Shown: positions 1 through 9,015 of the stretch, piece by piece | Position numbering within the stretch: the stretch's first letter is position 1 | Layout: every line of letters starts with the position of its first letter | Source: Taibaiella sp041660405 | Lineage (GTDB): Bacteria; Bacteroidota; Bacteroidia; Chitinophagales; Chitinophagaceae | Length of the DNA stretch: 64,000 nt | NCBI GenBank assembly: GCA_041660405.1 | Contig: JBAZWL010000021.1 | Location: 17,420 to 81,419, forward strand | Reading direction: 5' to 3' | The notes under the pieces: generated by a model | Told to the model about the DNA's origin: nothing | The model's database searches: none | What the model saw: only the letters and a program-made list of their open reading frames with translations | Translations under genes and position numbers: made by a program

Positions 1-435
1 ACATTAAAACCAGCAGAAGGCGCAACGCATCATCAGAAACGTCTTGGTCGTGGTGAAGGTAGTGGTCATGGTACTACTGCAGGTAAAGGTAATAAAGGTC
101 AACAAGCTCGTACTGGTTACCAATCTAAGAAAGGCCATGAAGGTGGGCAGATGCCAATTCAGCGTCGTATGCCTAAACGTGGTTTCAAAAACAGGAACCG
201 CGTAGAGTACAAAGCATTTAACCTGGGACAGATTGATTACCTGGTTGAGAAATATGACCTGAAGGAATTCTCTCTGGATGCCTTGTACATCAATGGTCTG
301 ATTAACCGTACTGATCTTGTAAAAGTATTGGGAACCGGTGAAATCAAATCAAAAGTAACTATCAAAGTAAACGCTATCAGTGAAAAAGCAAAGAGTGCTG
401 TAGAAACTGCAGGTGGTACTGTTGAATTACTGTAA
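1..435 (+). CDS. rplO: 50S ribosomal protein L15 (5' end cut by window)
   Basis: Ribosomal protein L15 of the large subunit, which binds 23S rRNA late in 50S assembly. The reading frame is open from base 1 and begins TLKPAEGATHHQKRLGRG. That is the conserved N-terminus of L15 in Bacteroidota, so only about four codons lie outside the window. The glycine-rich RNA-binding stretch (GRGEGSGHGTTAGKG) and the following KGHEGGQMPIQRRMPKRGF block are the family signature. The C-terminal part ends SAVETAGGTVELL. About 144 residues are visible against a usual length of near 148. It is followed by secY in the classical spc-operon order, which supports the assignment. Confidence 0.97.
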   Translation, partial: TLKPAEGATHHQKRLGRGEGSGHGTTAGKGNKGQQARTGYQSKKGHEGGQMPIQRRMPKRGFKNRNRVEYKAFNLGQIDYLVEKYDLKEFSLDALYINGLINRTDLVKVLGTGEIKSKVTIKVNAISEKAKSAVETAGGTVELL

Positions 436-463
436 GGTTATTACCAAGTATTAACTTATTTTT

Positions 464-538
464 CAAAAGACGCTTTTTCCCTATTTCACTTTAATAAAGG
501 ATTATCTTTATTAAAGATTTGGTAAAATGCGTCTTTTG
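464..538 (+). repeat. Nested inverted repeats between rplO and secY
   Basis: Two perfect 10-bp inverted repeats are nested in the 141-base gap. The outer arms are CAAAAGACGC (464-473) and GCGTCTTTTG (529-538). The inner arms are TTTAATAAAG (490-499) and CTTTATTAAA (506-515) around a 6-base loop. In RNA this could form a two-part hairpin ending 38 bases before the secY GTG start. No T-run follows the outer arm directly, so it does not look like a simple terminator. A role as attenuator, processing site or translation-control element for secY is inference. Confidence 0.6.
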
Positions 539-576
539 TCGTTTATTCGCAACCTATTTTAAATATTCCAGTTTTT

Positions 577-1911
577 GTGAAGAAACTTATTGAAACCCTA
601 AAGAATATCTGGAGCATTGAAGAGCTTCGTAAGCGTATATTGTTTACGCTAGGTTTAATTCTTGTTTATCGTGTAGGCTGCTACATCGTACTGCCTGGTA
701 TTAATCCGAATGTATTAGGTCAAAACCAAAGCCAGGATGGCCTTCTGGGATTGATCAATATGTTTGCAGGTGGAGCATTCAGCAATGCTTCCATTTTTGC
801 GTTGGGTGTAATGCCATACATCTCGGCTTCCATCTTCATGCAACTGGCCGGTATTGTGTTACCACAGTTTGCCAAAATGCAGAAGGAAGAAAGCGGGCGT
901 AACAAAATAAATCAATATACCCGTTTCTTAACGGTACTGGTTACTATATTTCAGGCAAGTGCTTACATCGCATATTTACGTACCCAAACCAATGGTTCTA
1001 TCGTAAATGATGGCATCATGTTCTATGTTTCCACTATTGTTGTGCTTACTGCGGGAACACTATTTGTAATGTATCTAGGTGAGAAAATTACGGATAAAGG
1101 TATTGGTAATGGTACTTCTATGATCATCATGGTTGGTATCCTTGCCCGTTTGCCACACTCCGTAGTAGAAGAGTTTACCTCTAAGCAACAAACAGATAAA
1201 TTATTGTTCTTTTTGGTGGAGCTTGCTGTATTCGTTGCTATTATCATTGGTCTTGTATTGTTAACTCAAGGTGTACGTCGTATTCCTTTGAATTATGCCC
1301 GTCGTATAGTAGGCACCAATGCAGCTAAAGAAATTGGCGGTGGAGCACGTAATTTCATACCATTAAAAGTAAACTCTGCAGGGGTAATGCCTATCATCTT
1401 TGCCCAGGCTTTGATGTTTATTCCGGCGATGCTTGCAGGTTTTGCTACAGGAGACGAAGGTGGACCAAATAGTTTTATGCGTTCTCTTTCTGATCATACA
1501 TCCCTTTGGTATAATATCATCTATGCTGTTCTGGTAATTGCCTTTACCTATTTCTATACGGCATTGATCTTTAACCCGACTGAAATGGCGGAGAATCTGA
1601 AGCGAAACAATAGCTTTATCCCTGGTATCAAGCCTGGTCAGCCTACGGCAGATTACATTGGTGCTATTATGGATAGAATTACTTTACCTGGAGCTGTATT
1701 CCTGGCCGTTGCCGGTATCCTTCCTGGTATTGCTGCTCTTTGTGGTGTTACCAGTGGTTTTGCAAGCTTCTTTGGAGGTACATCCATGTTGATCGGTGTA
1801 GGCGTTATCCTGGATACTTTGCAACAAATAGAAAGCCATTTGCTGATGCGTCATTACGATGGTTTGATGAAAACCGGAAGAATATCTGGACGTCAGCCAG
1901 TAGCTATCTAA
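577..1911 (+). CDS. secY: Preprotein translocase subunit SecY
   Basis: Central pore subunit of the SecYEG translocon in the inner membrane, through which Sec substrates are exported or inserted. The 444-residue protein has the normal length and ten hydrophobic segments. Recognisable SecY blocks include the N-terminal RILFTLGLILVYRVG, the plug-region glycine/serine stretch GLLGLINMFAGGAFSNASIFALG, PYISASIFMQL, and the C-terminal GGTSMLIGVGVILDTLQQIESHL. The start is GTG at 577, giving MKKLIETLKNIWSIEELRKR; no upstream ATG fits better. A strong terminator follows at 1934. The usual next genes of the spc/alpha region (map, infA, rpsM, rpoA) do not follow here. Confidence 0.97.
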   Translation: MKKLIETLKNIWSIEELRKRILFTLGLILVYRVGCYIVLPGINPNVLGQNQSQDGLLGLINMFAGGAFSNASIFALGVMPYISASIFMQLAGIVLPQFAKMQKEESGRNKINQYTRFLTVLVTIFQASAYIAYLRTQTNGSIVNDGIMFYVSTIVVLTAGTLFVMYLGEKITDKGIGNGTSMIIMVGILARLPHSVVEEFTSKQQTDKLLFFLVELAVFVAIIIGLVLLTQGVRRIPLNYARRIVGTNAAKEIGGGARNFIPLKVNSAGVMPIIFAQALMFIPAMLAGFATGDEGGPNSFMRSLSDHTSLWYNIIYAVLVIAFTYFYTALIFNPTEMAENLKRNNSFIPGIKPGQPTADYIGAIMDRITLPGAVFLAVAGILPGIAALCGVTSGFASFFGGTSMLIGVGVILDTLQQIESHLLMRHYDGLMKTGRISGRQPVAI

Positions 1912-1933
1912 AATGATATATTAAAAAATTTGG

Positions 1934-1962
1934 AAAGCGCCTCTACATTGAGGCGCTTTTTT
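1934..1962 (+). terminator. Rho-independent terminator after secY
   Basis: Perfect 10-bp stem (1934-1943 with 1950-1959), a 6-base loop and a T-run to 1962. It ends the rplO-secY transcript. Confidence 0.9.
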
Positions 1963-1966
1963 CATT

Positions 1967-1974
1967 TATATTTG
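1967..1974 (+). promoter_or_regulatory. -7 promoter element before the mlaE-like gene
   Basis: TATATTTG matches the Bacteroidota -7 consensus TAnnTTTG exactly and lies 8 bases before the ATG at 1983. The mRNA would therefore have almost no leader. No clear TTTG is seen at -33. The site lies just after the secY terminator, so the permease gene is probably transcribed on its own. Confidence 0.6.
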
Positions 1975-1982
1975 TACCACTT

Positions 1983-2735
1983 ATGCTAAAAATGCTACGT
2001 TTATTTTTTGAACATCTGGGGCGATATACCTTATTGCTTAAAGGTATGTTCACCCGCCCGGAAAATGGGAAGGTTTATTGGAAAGAGTTTATGAGTCAAT
2101 GCATGGATATTGGAATAAGATCGCTTCCTATTGTAATCATTATTGCCGTGTTTTTGGGTGCTGTAATGACCGTACAAACTGCTTATCAATTGATAAGCCC
2201 TATTATCCCTAAATATGTAATGGCGCAAGTGGTACGGGATTCCGTTATACTCGAATTAGCGCCTACAATTATCTGTATTGTGCTGGCAGGCGTGGTAGGC
2301 TCAAAAATAGCTTCCGAGCTTGGTAATATGCGTGTAAGTGAACAGATTGATGCCCTTGAGATCATGGGGATCAATACTAAATCTTACCTGGTGCTCCCTA
2401 AATTAGTCGCAGCGCTAATTATGATTCCATGCCTGATTGTACTTGCAATTACTTTAAGCATAGCAGGAGGCTTTGCTACGGGTATTCTTACCGGCATTAT
2501 GTCGAGTGAGCAATATACTTACGGGCTTATAGAGGGTTTTAAAGCTTTCGGGATTTTAGTAGCTATGGTCAAAGCCTTTACATTTGCCTTTGTCATAGCT
2601 TCAGTTCCCGCCTATTATGGATATAATGTGCAAGGCGGTGCACTGGAAATTGGCCGGTCGTCTACTACTTCTGTTATCGTAAGCTGTATTATGATCCTTT
2701 TTGCAGATTATGTAATTACTATGTTGATGTTGTAA
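1983..2735 (+). CDS. MlaE-family ABC transporter permease
   Basis: Inner-membrane permease of the MlaE/YrbE family (ABC permeases that move phospholipids or related lipids between the membranes). At 250 residues with five or six hydrophobic segments it has the family length. The family signature is present: an N-terminal amphipathic region, ILELAPTIICIVLAGVVGSKIASELGNM, then the cytoplasmic coupling motif VSEQIDALEIMGI at about residues 118-130, and a C-terminal Gly-rich segment with Thr/Ser. In Bacteroidota the permease is normally next to its ATPase (MlaF) and an MCE substrate-binding protein. Neither is here: the next gene, priA, is on the other strand. The partner ATPase must be elsewhere, or the transporter is incomplete. 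Confidence 0.9.
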   Translation: MLKMLRLFFEHLGRYTLLLKGMFTRPENGKVYWKEFMSQCMDIGIRSLPIVIIIAVFLGAVMTVQTAYQLISPIIPKYVMAQVVRDSVILELAPTIICIVLAGVVGSKIASELGNMRVSEQIDALEIMGINTKSYLVLPKLVAALIMIPCLIVLAITLSIAGGFATGILTGIMSSEQYTYGLIEGFKAFGILVAMVKAFTFAFVIASVPAYYGYNVQGGALEIGRSSTTSVIVSCIMILFADYVITMLML

Positions 2736-2741
2736 TGCATC

Positions 2742-2793
2742 TAGTAGAGACGCACAATTGTGCGTCTTCGTGTGTCTTTGCACGTCTCTACTA
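2742..2793. repeat. Palindromic repeat element (GACGC family)
   Basis: Eleven-base arms TAGTAGAGACG (2742-2752) and CGTCTCTACTA (2783-2793) enclose a second palindrome, ACGCACAATTGTGCGT (2750-2765). The right arm reaches into priA and supplies its TAG stop codon. The element belongs to the same class as the larger inverted repeat at 51081-51136. It sits between two convergent genes and may act as a bidirectional terminator. Confidence 0.75.
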
Positions 2794-5223
2794 ATAAGGA
2801 TCTACATCCACTATAATTTGCAAAGCAGAATTTCCTCTTATCTGCATCGTATTATTGATAGCAACAGCGATCTGTTCTTTCGCTTTTTGAATAAAGGAAT
2901 TATCGCGTGGCAGTTTAAGCCATATTTCCTGGAGATAATAATTTCTTACCCTCGGAACCAATGCAGGAGCCGGTCCCTGAATGTGTATGTCTTTTATTTT
3001 TTCCAATTCGAGTGCTAAAGCTTTAGCGCCTTGTTCTGTTCTTGCTTCATCCCGATGACGGCAGGTAAGCTTGATCATGCGGGTGAAAGGCGGATAGCCG
3101 AATTGTTGTCTTGCTCCTGACTCTGTATGATAGAAAGAACGAAAATCATGTTCCTTAACCCATTGTAATACGGGATGCATCATATTGTAACTCTGGATGA
3201 TCACATGACCTTTGCCATCCATTCTTCCGGCACGGCCACTTACCTGTTCCATCAGTTGAAAGCCACGCTCATTCACTCTGAAATCCGGATAGCTCAATAA
3301 ACTATCAGAGCTTAAAATGCCCACCAGGCCTACGTTTTCAAAGTCAAGCCCTTTTACAATCATTTGTGTGCCGACCAATATATCTATTCTGCCTTTGGTA
3401 AAATCATCAATGAGTTGCGACATTTTATTTTTTCCTTTCACACTATCCCAATCCATCCGGGCCGTTTTTACTTTAGGGAAAATACGCTGCAGCTCTTCCT
3501 CAATTTTTTCCGTACCAAAACTTTTAGCTACGATTTTCATATTGCTACATTGAGGGCAATGCTTAAACGGTGCAGATTTTGTGCCACAATAATGGCAATG
3601 AAGTTTGTCGGTAGATTTATGATAAGTAAGTGAAACGTCACAGTTCTTACAATGCGCAACCCAGCCACAGGAACCACATATCAGGAATGGAGCATAACCT
3701 CTTTTGTTTTGAAAAAGGATAACCTGTTTGCCTTGAGCCAGTGTTTCTGTGATTTTTTCCAACAGGTTCAAAGTAAGAATAGGGGAGAGTGCAGCCTGTA
3801 CATTTTTGGCCGATACAATTTCTATTTCCGGTAAAGAAACTCCGCGATAACGCTGCTTTAATTGGACGTAAGCATACTTCCCCTGTTGCGCATTGGTAGA
3901 ACTTTCCAGCGAAGGCGTAGCGGAGCCAAGCAACACCTTTGCCTGATGTAAGGTGGCAAGATAAATAGCCGCGTCACGTGCATGAAACCTTGGGGCTGGC
4001 TCGTATTGTTTATAAGAAGAATCATGTTCTTCATCTACAATAATATAATTCAGATCCTGAAAAGGGAGCCATAATGCTGACCTGGGGCCAATTACAGCTT
4101 TATATTTACCATCCTTAACCTTATTCCATATTTCTACACGTTCGTTGTTACTAAAGCGGCTATGATACACGCCCAACTCATCGCCAAAGTAAGCGCGCAA
4201 CCTCGATACTACTTGTGTAGTCAAAGCAATTTCCGGCAACAGGAATAAAGCCTGTTTGCCTTGTGCAATGGCTTTTTTAATGAGTTGAACATAGATCAGG
4301 GTTTTACCGCTTCCGGTAACGCCATGAAGGAGTGCCACATTATTTTTCTCCCAGCCGGAATGAATCTTTTCCAAAGCAGTTTGTTGCTCTTCACTTAAGG
4401 AAAAAGTAGCTTCTTTCTGTTCCAGAAAACCTATCCTGTCAACAGCAATATTTTTGGTATGCAATATGCCTTTATCCATAAGGCTATTGAGCTGTGCAGC
4501 CGAGGCTTTCGCCTTTTTTAATAGTTCGGACATAGCCACAGCACCTTGTTGTTTCATCTGGAAAAAGGTCATCAAAAGTTCCAGTTGCTTAGGAGCTTTC
4601 CCCAGCTCATTAAAGAGTTGGTTCAACAACTGTTCATTTTCATACATCGGTTCCAGGAAAACAAAGCGTTCCATTTTCTCCTTATACCTTTCCTCCAAAA
4701 GCTCTGAAACCGTTGCTACTTCTAGCTCCAACAGTTCGTTTATTGCTTTTGAAGTATTCTTCCCTTCCAATAATTGTCTCACTTCCTCAATAGATAACTG
4801 CTTGCGTATAAATAACGCTTCGGCTACTATAAAAGCATTATCACTTAAGTTAAGCGGAGGCTCCGGAAAGGCTTCGTTCCATATCAGGAGCGATTCGCTC
4901 ATCAGCTTGAGATGTGCCGGCAGCGCAGCATTCATTACATCGCCAAGACTACAGAGATAGTATTGGGCAACCCACCGCCAAAACTGTAATTGTAACGGAA
5001 ATACAACAGGTGTTTCATCAATTACACTACGAATAGATTTTACACTATAATGTTCGGGACGATAATCGTGTGTATATAAAACGATGCCGGAGTAAATTTT
5101 GTTTTTACCTAAACTTACTTCCACGCGCATCCCGGGAATTACTTTATCCTGCCATTCAATAGGAATGCCATAAGTAAGTGTACGGGGAAGATTGAGGGGT
5201 AATATTATGTCGGCAAACTGCAA
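2791..5223 (-). CDS. priA: Primosomal protein N', replication restart helicase PriA
   Basis: 3'-to-5' DNA helicase that recognises stalled forks and reloads the replisome. The 810-residue protein has the whole PriA plan. An N-terminal 3'-DNA-binding domain (about 1-100) is followed by a winged-helix region. Next comes the helicase core with Walker A GVTGSGKT (301-308) and DEEH box (397-400). The zinc-binding insert has eight cysteines in four pairs (C516/C519, C525/C528, C543/C546, C556/C559), and a C-terminal helicase lobe contains QVSGRAGR. The start is TTG at 5223, giving MQFADIILPLNLPRTLTYG. It is the only plausible start, because an in-frame stop lies just upstream and the residues align with typical PriA N-termini. 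The TAG stop lies inside the palindromic repeat at 2742-2793. Confidence 0.95.
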   Translation of the reverse strand: MQFADIILPLNLPRTLTYGIPIEWQDKVIPGMRVEVSLGKNKIYSGIVLYTHDYRPEHYSVKSIRSVIDETPVVFPLQLQFWRWVAQYYLCSLGDVMNAALPAHLKLMSESLLIWNEAFPEPPLNLSDNAFIVAEALFIRKQLSIEEVRQLLEGKNTSKAINELLELEVATVSELLEERYKEKMERFVFLEPMYENEQLLNQLFNELGKAPKQLELLMTFFQMKQQGAVAMSELLKKAKASAAQLNSLMDKGILHTKNIAVDRIGFLEQKEATFSLSEEQQTALEKIHSGWEKNNVALLHGVTGSGKTLIYVQLIKKAIAQGKQALFLLPEIALTTQVVSRLRAYFGDELGVYHSRFSNNERVEIWNKVKDGKYKAVIGPRSALWLPFQDLNYIIVDEEHDSSYKQYEPAPRFHARDAAIYLATLHQAKVLLGSATPSLESSTNAQQGKYAYVQLKQRYRGVSLPEIEIVSAKNVQAALSPILTLNLLEKITETLAQGKQVILFQNKRGYAPFLICGSCGWVAHCKNCDVSLTYHKSTDKLHCHYCGTKSAPFKHCPQCSNMKIVAKSFGTEKIEEELQRIFPKVKTARMDWDSVKGKNKMSQLIDDFTKGRIDILVGTQMIVKGLDFENVGLVGILSSDSLLSYPDFRVNERGFQLMEQVSGRAGRMDGKGHVIIQSYNMMHPVLQWVKEHDFRSFYHTESGARQQFGYPPFTRMIKLTCRHRDEARTEQGAKALALELEKIKDIHIQGPAPALVPRVRNYYLQEIWLKLPRDNSFIQKAKEQIAVAINNTMQIRGNSALQIIVDVDPY

Positions 5224-5324
5224 AGGAAGTACGTGCGTTTAATGCCTTGCAAATTAAGCATAAAACCTCATTTGCCGGACTGCAAATATTGAGCGCTTAG
5301 TCAATATTCATGATAGTGTTATTT

Positions 5325-5368
5325 AAAAAAAAACAGAAACGCAAGCCTTGCACAAGACTTGCGTTTTT
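5325..5368 (-). terminator. Terminator after the 12-repeat T9SS protein
   Basis: On the minus strand, a stem AAACGCAAG/CTTGCGTTT is followed by a run of T (complement of 5325-5333). It closes the transcript of the gene at 5386-8832. The remaining bases up to priA hold no gene. Confidence 0.8.
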
Positions 5369-5385
5369 CAGTAGCAAAATTTCTT

Positions 5386-8300
5386 TTATTGTTTTACGAT
5401 TTGTTTTCTTTCATTCAGCATATTACCCCTCAATTCTACATAATACACACCTGAGGCCAATTTGCTGAGGTCTAAATTCATGGTTGTGGTTCCTGAGGAA
5501 ATGAAAACCTGCTGTTGCTGAACAGTGCGGCCAATATTGTCCAGGATCCTTACCTGCAGTTGATCAGCCTTTGCCAGGGAAATGGATAAAGTTGCTTCCA
5601 TGTTTGCCGGATTAGGATATAGGGCCACAGCGTTTTTACCACTAAGCGATAAACGAACTACTTGTGAATATTTGTACCGGCTGTCCATATCTTTTTGTTT
5701 TAAACGATAGTAAATTTCGTTTATGTGAAGAGCTGAAACATTGCGATCTGTAAAAGTGTAATAGTTGATTCCGGGACGATTGGCAGATGACACAAAGCCG
5801 ATTGGGGTATAGCTTTTCCCGTCTGCACTTCTTTCTATATCGTATCCTGATGTATGGTCTTCATTTTCTGTTTTCCAGTTGAGTATTGCATCATCATTGC
5901 GAAGTGTACCACTGAACTCGAGCAAGTCAAGCGGCAATGGTGTTGTAAAGGTTTGTACGATTAAACCGCCGGAGCCGGTCATATCAAAGCTTACTTCCCA
6001 CCAGCTTTTCACAGCATTCCAAATGATGTCAGCATCGGCAGGGTCAATAAGAGTAACGCCACCATTGAAATAAGTACCAGGAAGGCCTGTTCCGTTATAA
6101 CTTGTACCGCTGTATTTACCAATACGCAAATTAGCTATACCGGCGGCATCACCGGGACCGGTAGGCAGGTCGAGCGTACTTCCTGGATGGGCATTGAAGT
6201 CAGTAAACTCCTGTTGTGTAAAATATAGCGTTACTTTTCCCGTAGCAGTAGAAGGATTTGTGACAGGAGCAACATCTATATGTCTGGCCACATAAGGTTG
6301 TCCAGAATAAATAGGGACTGATGGTTCAATCCAGGTTTTGACCTTAACTGCACCCGCAACCGGGCTTGCGCCGTTTGGTGTAATGCCGCCAGCTACTCTG
6401 CAGCCGATATTTGTGACAAATGATGCAGGAATTGTACAGGCAGCTGTGTAAGACGAATCCAGATGATTGGCTATTGTTTGATTCGTTCCATTTCCATAAT
6501 AAGCAATAACCGTATTGGTCGAACTGTTCTTTACTAAAGTATAATCGTAAGTCGCATTGTACGCCTGAGTCTGGAATGTATTGGTTCCGGCAATTCCGGG
6601 AATGCTGCTACAGCCATTAACCGTTCCGGTAAGTGTACTGGCTGCATCGCCTATTATTCTTACGCCTACATTGAGGTTTGTGCCATTATCCCAGTTACTG
6701 GTACCGGTTATATATTTTCCGTTGGTAAACTCCATAGGCACCACGTTACCCATATTCTCATTGAGCGTGGTACCCACTAATGAATTGCAAATGCTTACTG
6801 GTCCAATAGTTCCGCCGGTTCCATTCCCAAAGGTTACAGCACCGGCATTCGTAATTGTTCCGTTATCCCAATTAGGGCTTGTTACCAGGTAATTGCTATT
6901 GTTTAATGCAATAACACCAAAGTAGCCGGAGCTAATATTATCACCTGCCTTGCTACCTATCAGTGAGTTACTACTGTTTACAGATCCCGTAGCTCCAGTG
7001 ATTCCGTTACACCAGGTTACGGCACCAACATCAACAAGGCTGCCATTATCCCAATTAGGACTGGTCATCACGTAATTACCATTGGCAAGGGCTGTGCCAC
7101 GATAACCTACATTATCGTTGATCTTGGTGCCTACCAATGAATTGGCGCTGGTAATCAGACCGGTAATGCCTGTGGTTCCATTGCCCCATGTTGCTGCACC
7201 TGCATCGACAATAGTCCCGTTATCCCAGCTGGGGCTCGTTACTACATAATTACCATTGGTAAGGTTTAATATAAAAACGTTACCTCCGCTGCCCACCAAT
7301 GAATTACCGCTACTTACAGTTCCAGTAAGTGGCACGGTCCCGCTACCCCAGGTTACGGCTGTTGTCCCGCTACTCCAATTCGGGGTCCATGAAACATAAT
7401 TACCATTTGTAAGAACGACCAGGATTCTACCCACCCGATCACCTGCCGCACTGCCCACCATTGAATTACTGCTACTGACTATACCGGTTGTTGCTCCATT
7501 CCCATCAAACCAGGTTATAGCCCCGGCATCAGAAATTGCAGCGGTATTATTCCAAAAGAAACTGCCTAATACATAATTACCATTAGGAAGAGCTGTTCCG
7601 GTAAGGCCCACCAAATCGCCTGCTGTGCTACCCACTAGTGAATTACTACTGTTAATGGTGCCAGTAGTACCCGTAGTTCCATTGCCCCAGGTTACAGCAC
7701 CTACTGAATTCCAGCCCTCACTTCTTACAACATAATTACCATTAGCGAGTGGGGTAACCCTGCTAAAACTCACTCCATCATTTGTAAAACTGCCTATTAA
7801 CGAATTACTGCTATTGATCACTCCGGTTACACCGGTGGTCCCGTTTCCCCAGGTTGCAGCGCCTGCATTGACAATACTTCCATTATCCCAATTGGGACTT
7901 CCAACCACATAATTACCATTAACCAGTGCTGTTGCCCCATTATTATCTGGTGACAAATTACCACTTGCTACGTAACTACCAACGTTATCATTTGCTTTGC
8001 TGCCCACCAGCGAATTACTACTGGTTATAGGTCCTACGGTACCGCCGGCTCCGTTACACCATGTTGATGCACCTGCATTTACAATAGCTCCATTATCCCA
8101 AAGAGGGCTTTCAACAACATAATTGCCGTTGGTAAGTTTTGTGATATCAACAGCAACAGTAGCTATCTGGCTATGGCTACCTATCTGATCGTTAGCTTTG
8201 CTGCCGACCAGCGAATTGCTACTGTTTATTGATCCGGTAATGCCGGCGTTTCCATCGGCCCAGGTTACAGCACCGGCATTGGCAATACTACCATCATCCC

Positions 8301-8832
8301 AGCGGGGGCTGACTACTACATAGTTGTCATTATTTAGTACTGATATCGAAGCAGCTCTGCCAACACTGTCATCGGCCGTGCTGCCTACTAATGAATTGCT
8401 GCTGCTTATTATTCCATTTAGACCCGTAGTGCCATTTACAAACGTTGCTGCGCCTAATCTGGTAGTAATGCCATCGCTCCAGGTAGGACTACCTACTACA
8501 AAGTTTCCGTTTGCTATAGCTGTTATACCGCCACTTCCCGCCTGGGTGCCGGTTGTATTGCCTTTGAGCGTGCTGATGATTGCATGCGTACTGCCATCAT
8601 AGAGATATACAGCACCTACATCTGCCAAAGCGCCGTCATCAAATAAGGGATCGGTTACCACATAATTGCCATTGGATAAAACCACAACTGAGGTTCCGAA
8701 AGCGCCGCTACCCGAAGGTGCGGGAATTGCTTGTTGCTGTGCCTGTGTTTCAACATTTGCCGAAAACATAAGCAGGCAAAGAGGTAATATGGACCAGCGC
8801 TTATGCACGCCTGCCATTGTAGATTTAATCAT
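5386..8832 (-). CDS. Large exported repeat protein with T9SS type A sorting domain
   Basis: A predicted 1148-residue secreted or surface protein. It starts with a signal peptide (hydrophobic SILPLCLLMFSANVETQAQ at about 14-32). It continues with about 12 degenerate repeats of 50-70 residues spanning roughly residues 45-760. Each repeat follows LxNGNYVVxSPxWDNGxI, then AGAxTWxNGxxGxTG, then SSNSLVGS. This repeat resembles the uncharacterised Pfam repeat I recall as DUF5650 (name from memory). A region with conserved aromatic residues follows, then a fibronectin-like segment near 965-1065 and a C-terminal T9SS type A sorting domain (ALYPNPANMEATLSISL to the end KQIVKQ). The cargo domain would be cleaved and exported by the PorU/PorV machinery. 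Ligand and function are unknown; the repeats may form a beta-propeller. It has its own terminator and no operon partner. Confidence 0.85.
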   Translation of the reverse strand: MIKSTMAGVHKRWSILPLCLLMFSANVETQAQQQAIPAPSGSGAFGTSVVVLSNGNYVVTDPLFDDGALADVGAVYLYDGSTHAIISTLKGNTTGTQAGSGGITAIANGNFVVGSPTWSDGITTRLGAATFVNGTTGLNGIISSSNSLVGSTADDSVGRAASISVLNNDNYVVVSPRWDDGSIANAGAVTWADGNAGITGSINSSNSLVGSKANDQIGSHSQIATVAVDITKLTNGNYVVESPLWDNGAIVNAGASTWCNGAGGTVGPITSSNSLVGSKANDNVGSYVASGNLSPDNNGATALVNGNYVVGSPNWDNGSIVNAGAATWGNGTTGVTGVINSSNSLIGSFTNDGVSFSRVTPLANGNYVVRSEGWNSVGAVTWGNGTTGTTGTINSSNSLVGSTAGDLVGLTGTALPNGNYVLGSFFWNNTAAISDAGAITWFDGNGATTGIVSSSNSMVGSAAGDRVGRILVVLTNGNYVSWTPNWSSGTTAVTWGSGTVPLTGTVSSGNSLVGSGGNVFILNLTNGNYVVTSPSWDNGTIVDAGAATWGNGTTGITGLITSANSLVGTKINDNVGYRGTALANGNYVMTSPNWDNGSLVDVGAVTWCNGITGATGSVNSSNSLIGSKAGDNISSGYFGVIALNNSNYLVTSPNWDNGTITNAGAVTFGNGTGGTIGPVSICNSLVGTTLNENMGNVVPMEFTNGKYITGTSNWDNGTNLNVGVRIIGDAASTLTGTVNGCSSIPGIAGTNTFQTQAYNATYDYTLVKNSSTNTVIAYYGNGTNQTIANHLDSSYTAACTIPASFVTNIGCRVAGGITPNGASPVAGAVKVKTWIEPSVPIYSGQPYVARHIDVAPVTNPSTATGKVTLYFTQQEFTDFNAHPGSTLDLPTGPGDAAGIANLRIGKYSGTSYNGTGLPGTYFNGGVTLIDPADADIIWNAVKSWWEVSFDMTGSGGLIVQTFTTPLPLDLLEFSGTLRNDDAILNWKTENEDHTSGYDIERSADGKSYTPIGFVSSANRPGINYYTFTDRNVSALHINEIYYRLKQKDMDSRYKYSQVVRLSLSGKNAVALYPNPANMEATLSISLAKADQLQVRILDNIGRTVQQQQVFISSGTTTMNLDLSKLASGVYYVELRGNMLNERKQIVKQ

Positions 8833-8956
8833 AGATTAAGGATTTTGAAGTAAAGATAAAGAAAGGATAAGAATTGTTGCAACAAATATGCATGCAAAAA
8901 GATGGGAATATTTACAGCAAATCAGTGTTGCTGTTTGCCCGGATTTTGGTTTGATA

Positions 8957-9000
8957 AATACAATGAGGGCTGTCCGGTATCGGACAGCCCTCATTGTATT
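8957..9000 (-). terminator. 20-bp perfect hairpin after the rpmB operon
   Basis: A perfect 20-bp inverted repeat (8957-8976 with 8981-9000) with a 4-base loop. It lies 15 bases beyond the stop of the DUF4295 gene. The T-run is weak on both strands, but position and stability suit the end of the rpmB-rpmG-DUF4295 transcript. Confidence 0.75.
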
Positions 9001-9015
9001 TTGTTAGGATCAAAT

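Noticed and set aside
4454..4960. 168-codon open frame antisense to priA
   Set aside because: It is a shadow of the priA N-terminal half; the priA protein has complete motifs on the minus strand.
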